From an uncultured Acidobacteriota bacterium (lineage in GTDB: Bacteria; Acidobacteriota; Blastocatellia; Pyrinomonadales; Pyrinomonadaceae), in assembly GCA_902826795.1 (NCBI GenBank), contig CADEGD010000037.1:1-41843 (forward strand): a DNA stretch of 41,843 nt, given 5' to 3'. The notes under the pieces were generated by a model. The model saw only the letters and a program-made list of their open reading frames with translations, did not search any database and was not told the origin of the DNA. Within the stretch, counting starts at the first letter, position 1. Every line of letters begins with the position of its first letter. The translations under genes were made by a program, and so were the position numbers. Below, piece by piece: positions 41,396-41,843 of the stretch.

Positions 41396-41843
41396 TTAGC
41401 AGAAAAATCTGCAACCCGGCGAGAAAATTCTATTATACGTTGGAGACGCGCGATCAAAAGAAAGCGGGCCACCGTTTTCCATCATTAGTTTATGTTCGTT
41501 GATGAACGCTGCACGGTTAGATGTAGCCGGAAAGAACTCGCTGCTAACCAAAGGGTCGTTGTACTTGGTAGAGAAGAATCGTCCGGTTGCGTTCATACGA
41601 GTTTCAGTGCGTTTTCCGGCGTAGAAATTTCCGCTTTGAAATCGATGGAGATAGGAACCAGTCTCGACAAACGCCGTTGATGAGGCAGATCTCATCTGTA
41701 TGTAAGGTGATTCCGTTAGAATAAAATTGTCAATTGAGGTAGATCGAGCCGCGGCTCCCAAAGATGAGCCAACGCGGCCGAGACATATCCTACGCTCGCG
41801 TCCAGATCCATTCCGCCCGCGAACCGTCCCGACGCGTGGTATC
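41396..41843 (-). CDS. Rhs-type toxin tip, GIY-YIG nuclease candidate (5' end outside window)
   Basis: Open on the minus strand from the window edge. The domain reads FVETGSYLHRFQSGNFYAGK (GSY...YAG in place of GIY...YIG; numbering from the TTG at 41761: 35-37 and 47-49), TETRMN (Arg55), then SNRAAFINEHKLMMENGG (Glu89) and PTYNRIFSPGCRF (Asn110). Order and spacing fit GIY-YIG endonucleases: two short strands, an Arg helix, the metal-binding Glu and a final Asn. Followed after 24 nt by the LRR immunity candidate. The first ~30 codons show no Rhs core, and in another frame the window's last 100 bases also read well, so the N-terminal part may be frameshifted. Confidence 0.55.
   Translation of the reverse strand, partial: IPRVGTVRGRNGSGRERRICLGRVGSSLGAAARSTSIDNFILTESPYIQMRSASSTAFVETGSYLHRFQSGNFYAGKRTETRMNATGRFFSTKYNDPLVSSEFFPATSNRAAFINEHKLMMENGGPLSFDRASPTYNRIFSPGCRFFC

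Noticed and set aside
1..41843. CRISPR array, tRNA or rRNA genes, intact transposase
   Set aside because: No regularly spaced repeats, cloverleaf sequences, rRNA motifs or transposase ORF were seen in the window.

Overview
The window looks like a chromosomal stretch of a free-living Gram-negative bacterium, most likely an acidobacterium of the Blastocatellia / Pyrinomonas type. The pointers are moderate GC, an FG-GAP/VCBS secreted protein of the style common in that group, Rhs cores ending in an SPR...RRDF(M/L)PF motif, several lipoproteins, a type 3 ProRS and many palindromic intergenic repeats. No rRNA or tRNA gene is present, so the taxonomy is inference.

Layout: 1-1175 holds an ECF sigma factor and its anti-sigma factor. 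1360-2308 holds a Ser-hydrolase and a 38-residue membrane peptide gene not previously listed among the long ORFs. 2473-5287 pairs prolyl-tRNA synthetase with a divergent proline dehydrogenase around a palindromic repeat. 5366-6860 encodes an M91/NleD-like zinc metallopeptidase and a small upstream gene. 7161-11072 holds an RHH antitoxin-like gene, AsnRS, a TPR protein, a zeta-like kinase with a small partner, and a frameshifted pirin. 11077-19839 contains lipoproteins, an ectonucleotide phosphodiesterase-type enzyme, a metallophosphoesterase, a UbiD decarboxylase, 3-hydroxyacyl-CoA dehydrogenase and an MsbA-like ABC exporter. 19995-24742 has thiolase, two related small membrane proteins, a 212-bp inverted-repeat element, and a sugar kinase plus nucleotidyltransferase pair resembling AmgK/MurU. 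24861-33502 has the FG-GAP protein, a UMF1-type MFS transporter, a LOG-like protein, AIM24, PTS enzyme I, the RNase P RNA, and TPR / zinc-ribbon genes. 33675-37622 has prepilin peptidase and a TldD/PmbA pair whose TldD carries a Tat signal.

The right end (37727-41843) is the most unusual region: a decaying array of displaced Rhs tips. Reading along the minus strand it runs: a candidate GIY-YIG toxin tip, an LRR immunity candidate, an Rhs core fragment fused out of frame to a PD-(D/E)XK-like toxin, a putative immunity gene, then a second Rhs core fragment with a nonsense codon and no toxin. The module boundaries can be read to the base from stop codons.

Several genes (pirin, the Rhs tip, the LRR protein, the last Rhs fragment) have what look like single-base shifts, three of them in or beside short homopolymer runs. 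Either the assembly carries indel errors or these genes are truly decaying; raw reads would decide. All functional calls come from reading motifs by eye, without database searches.
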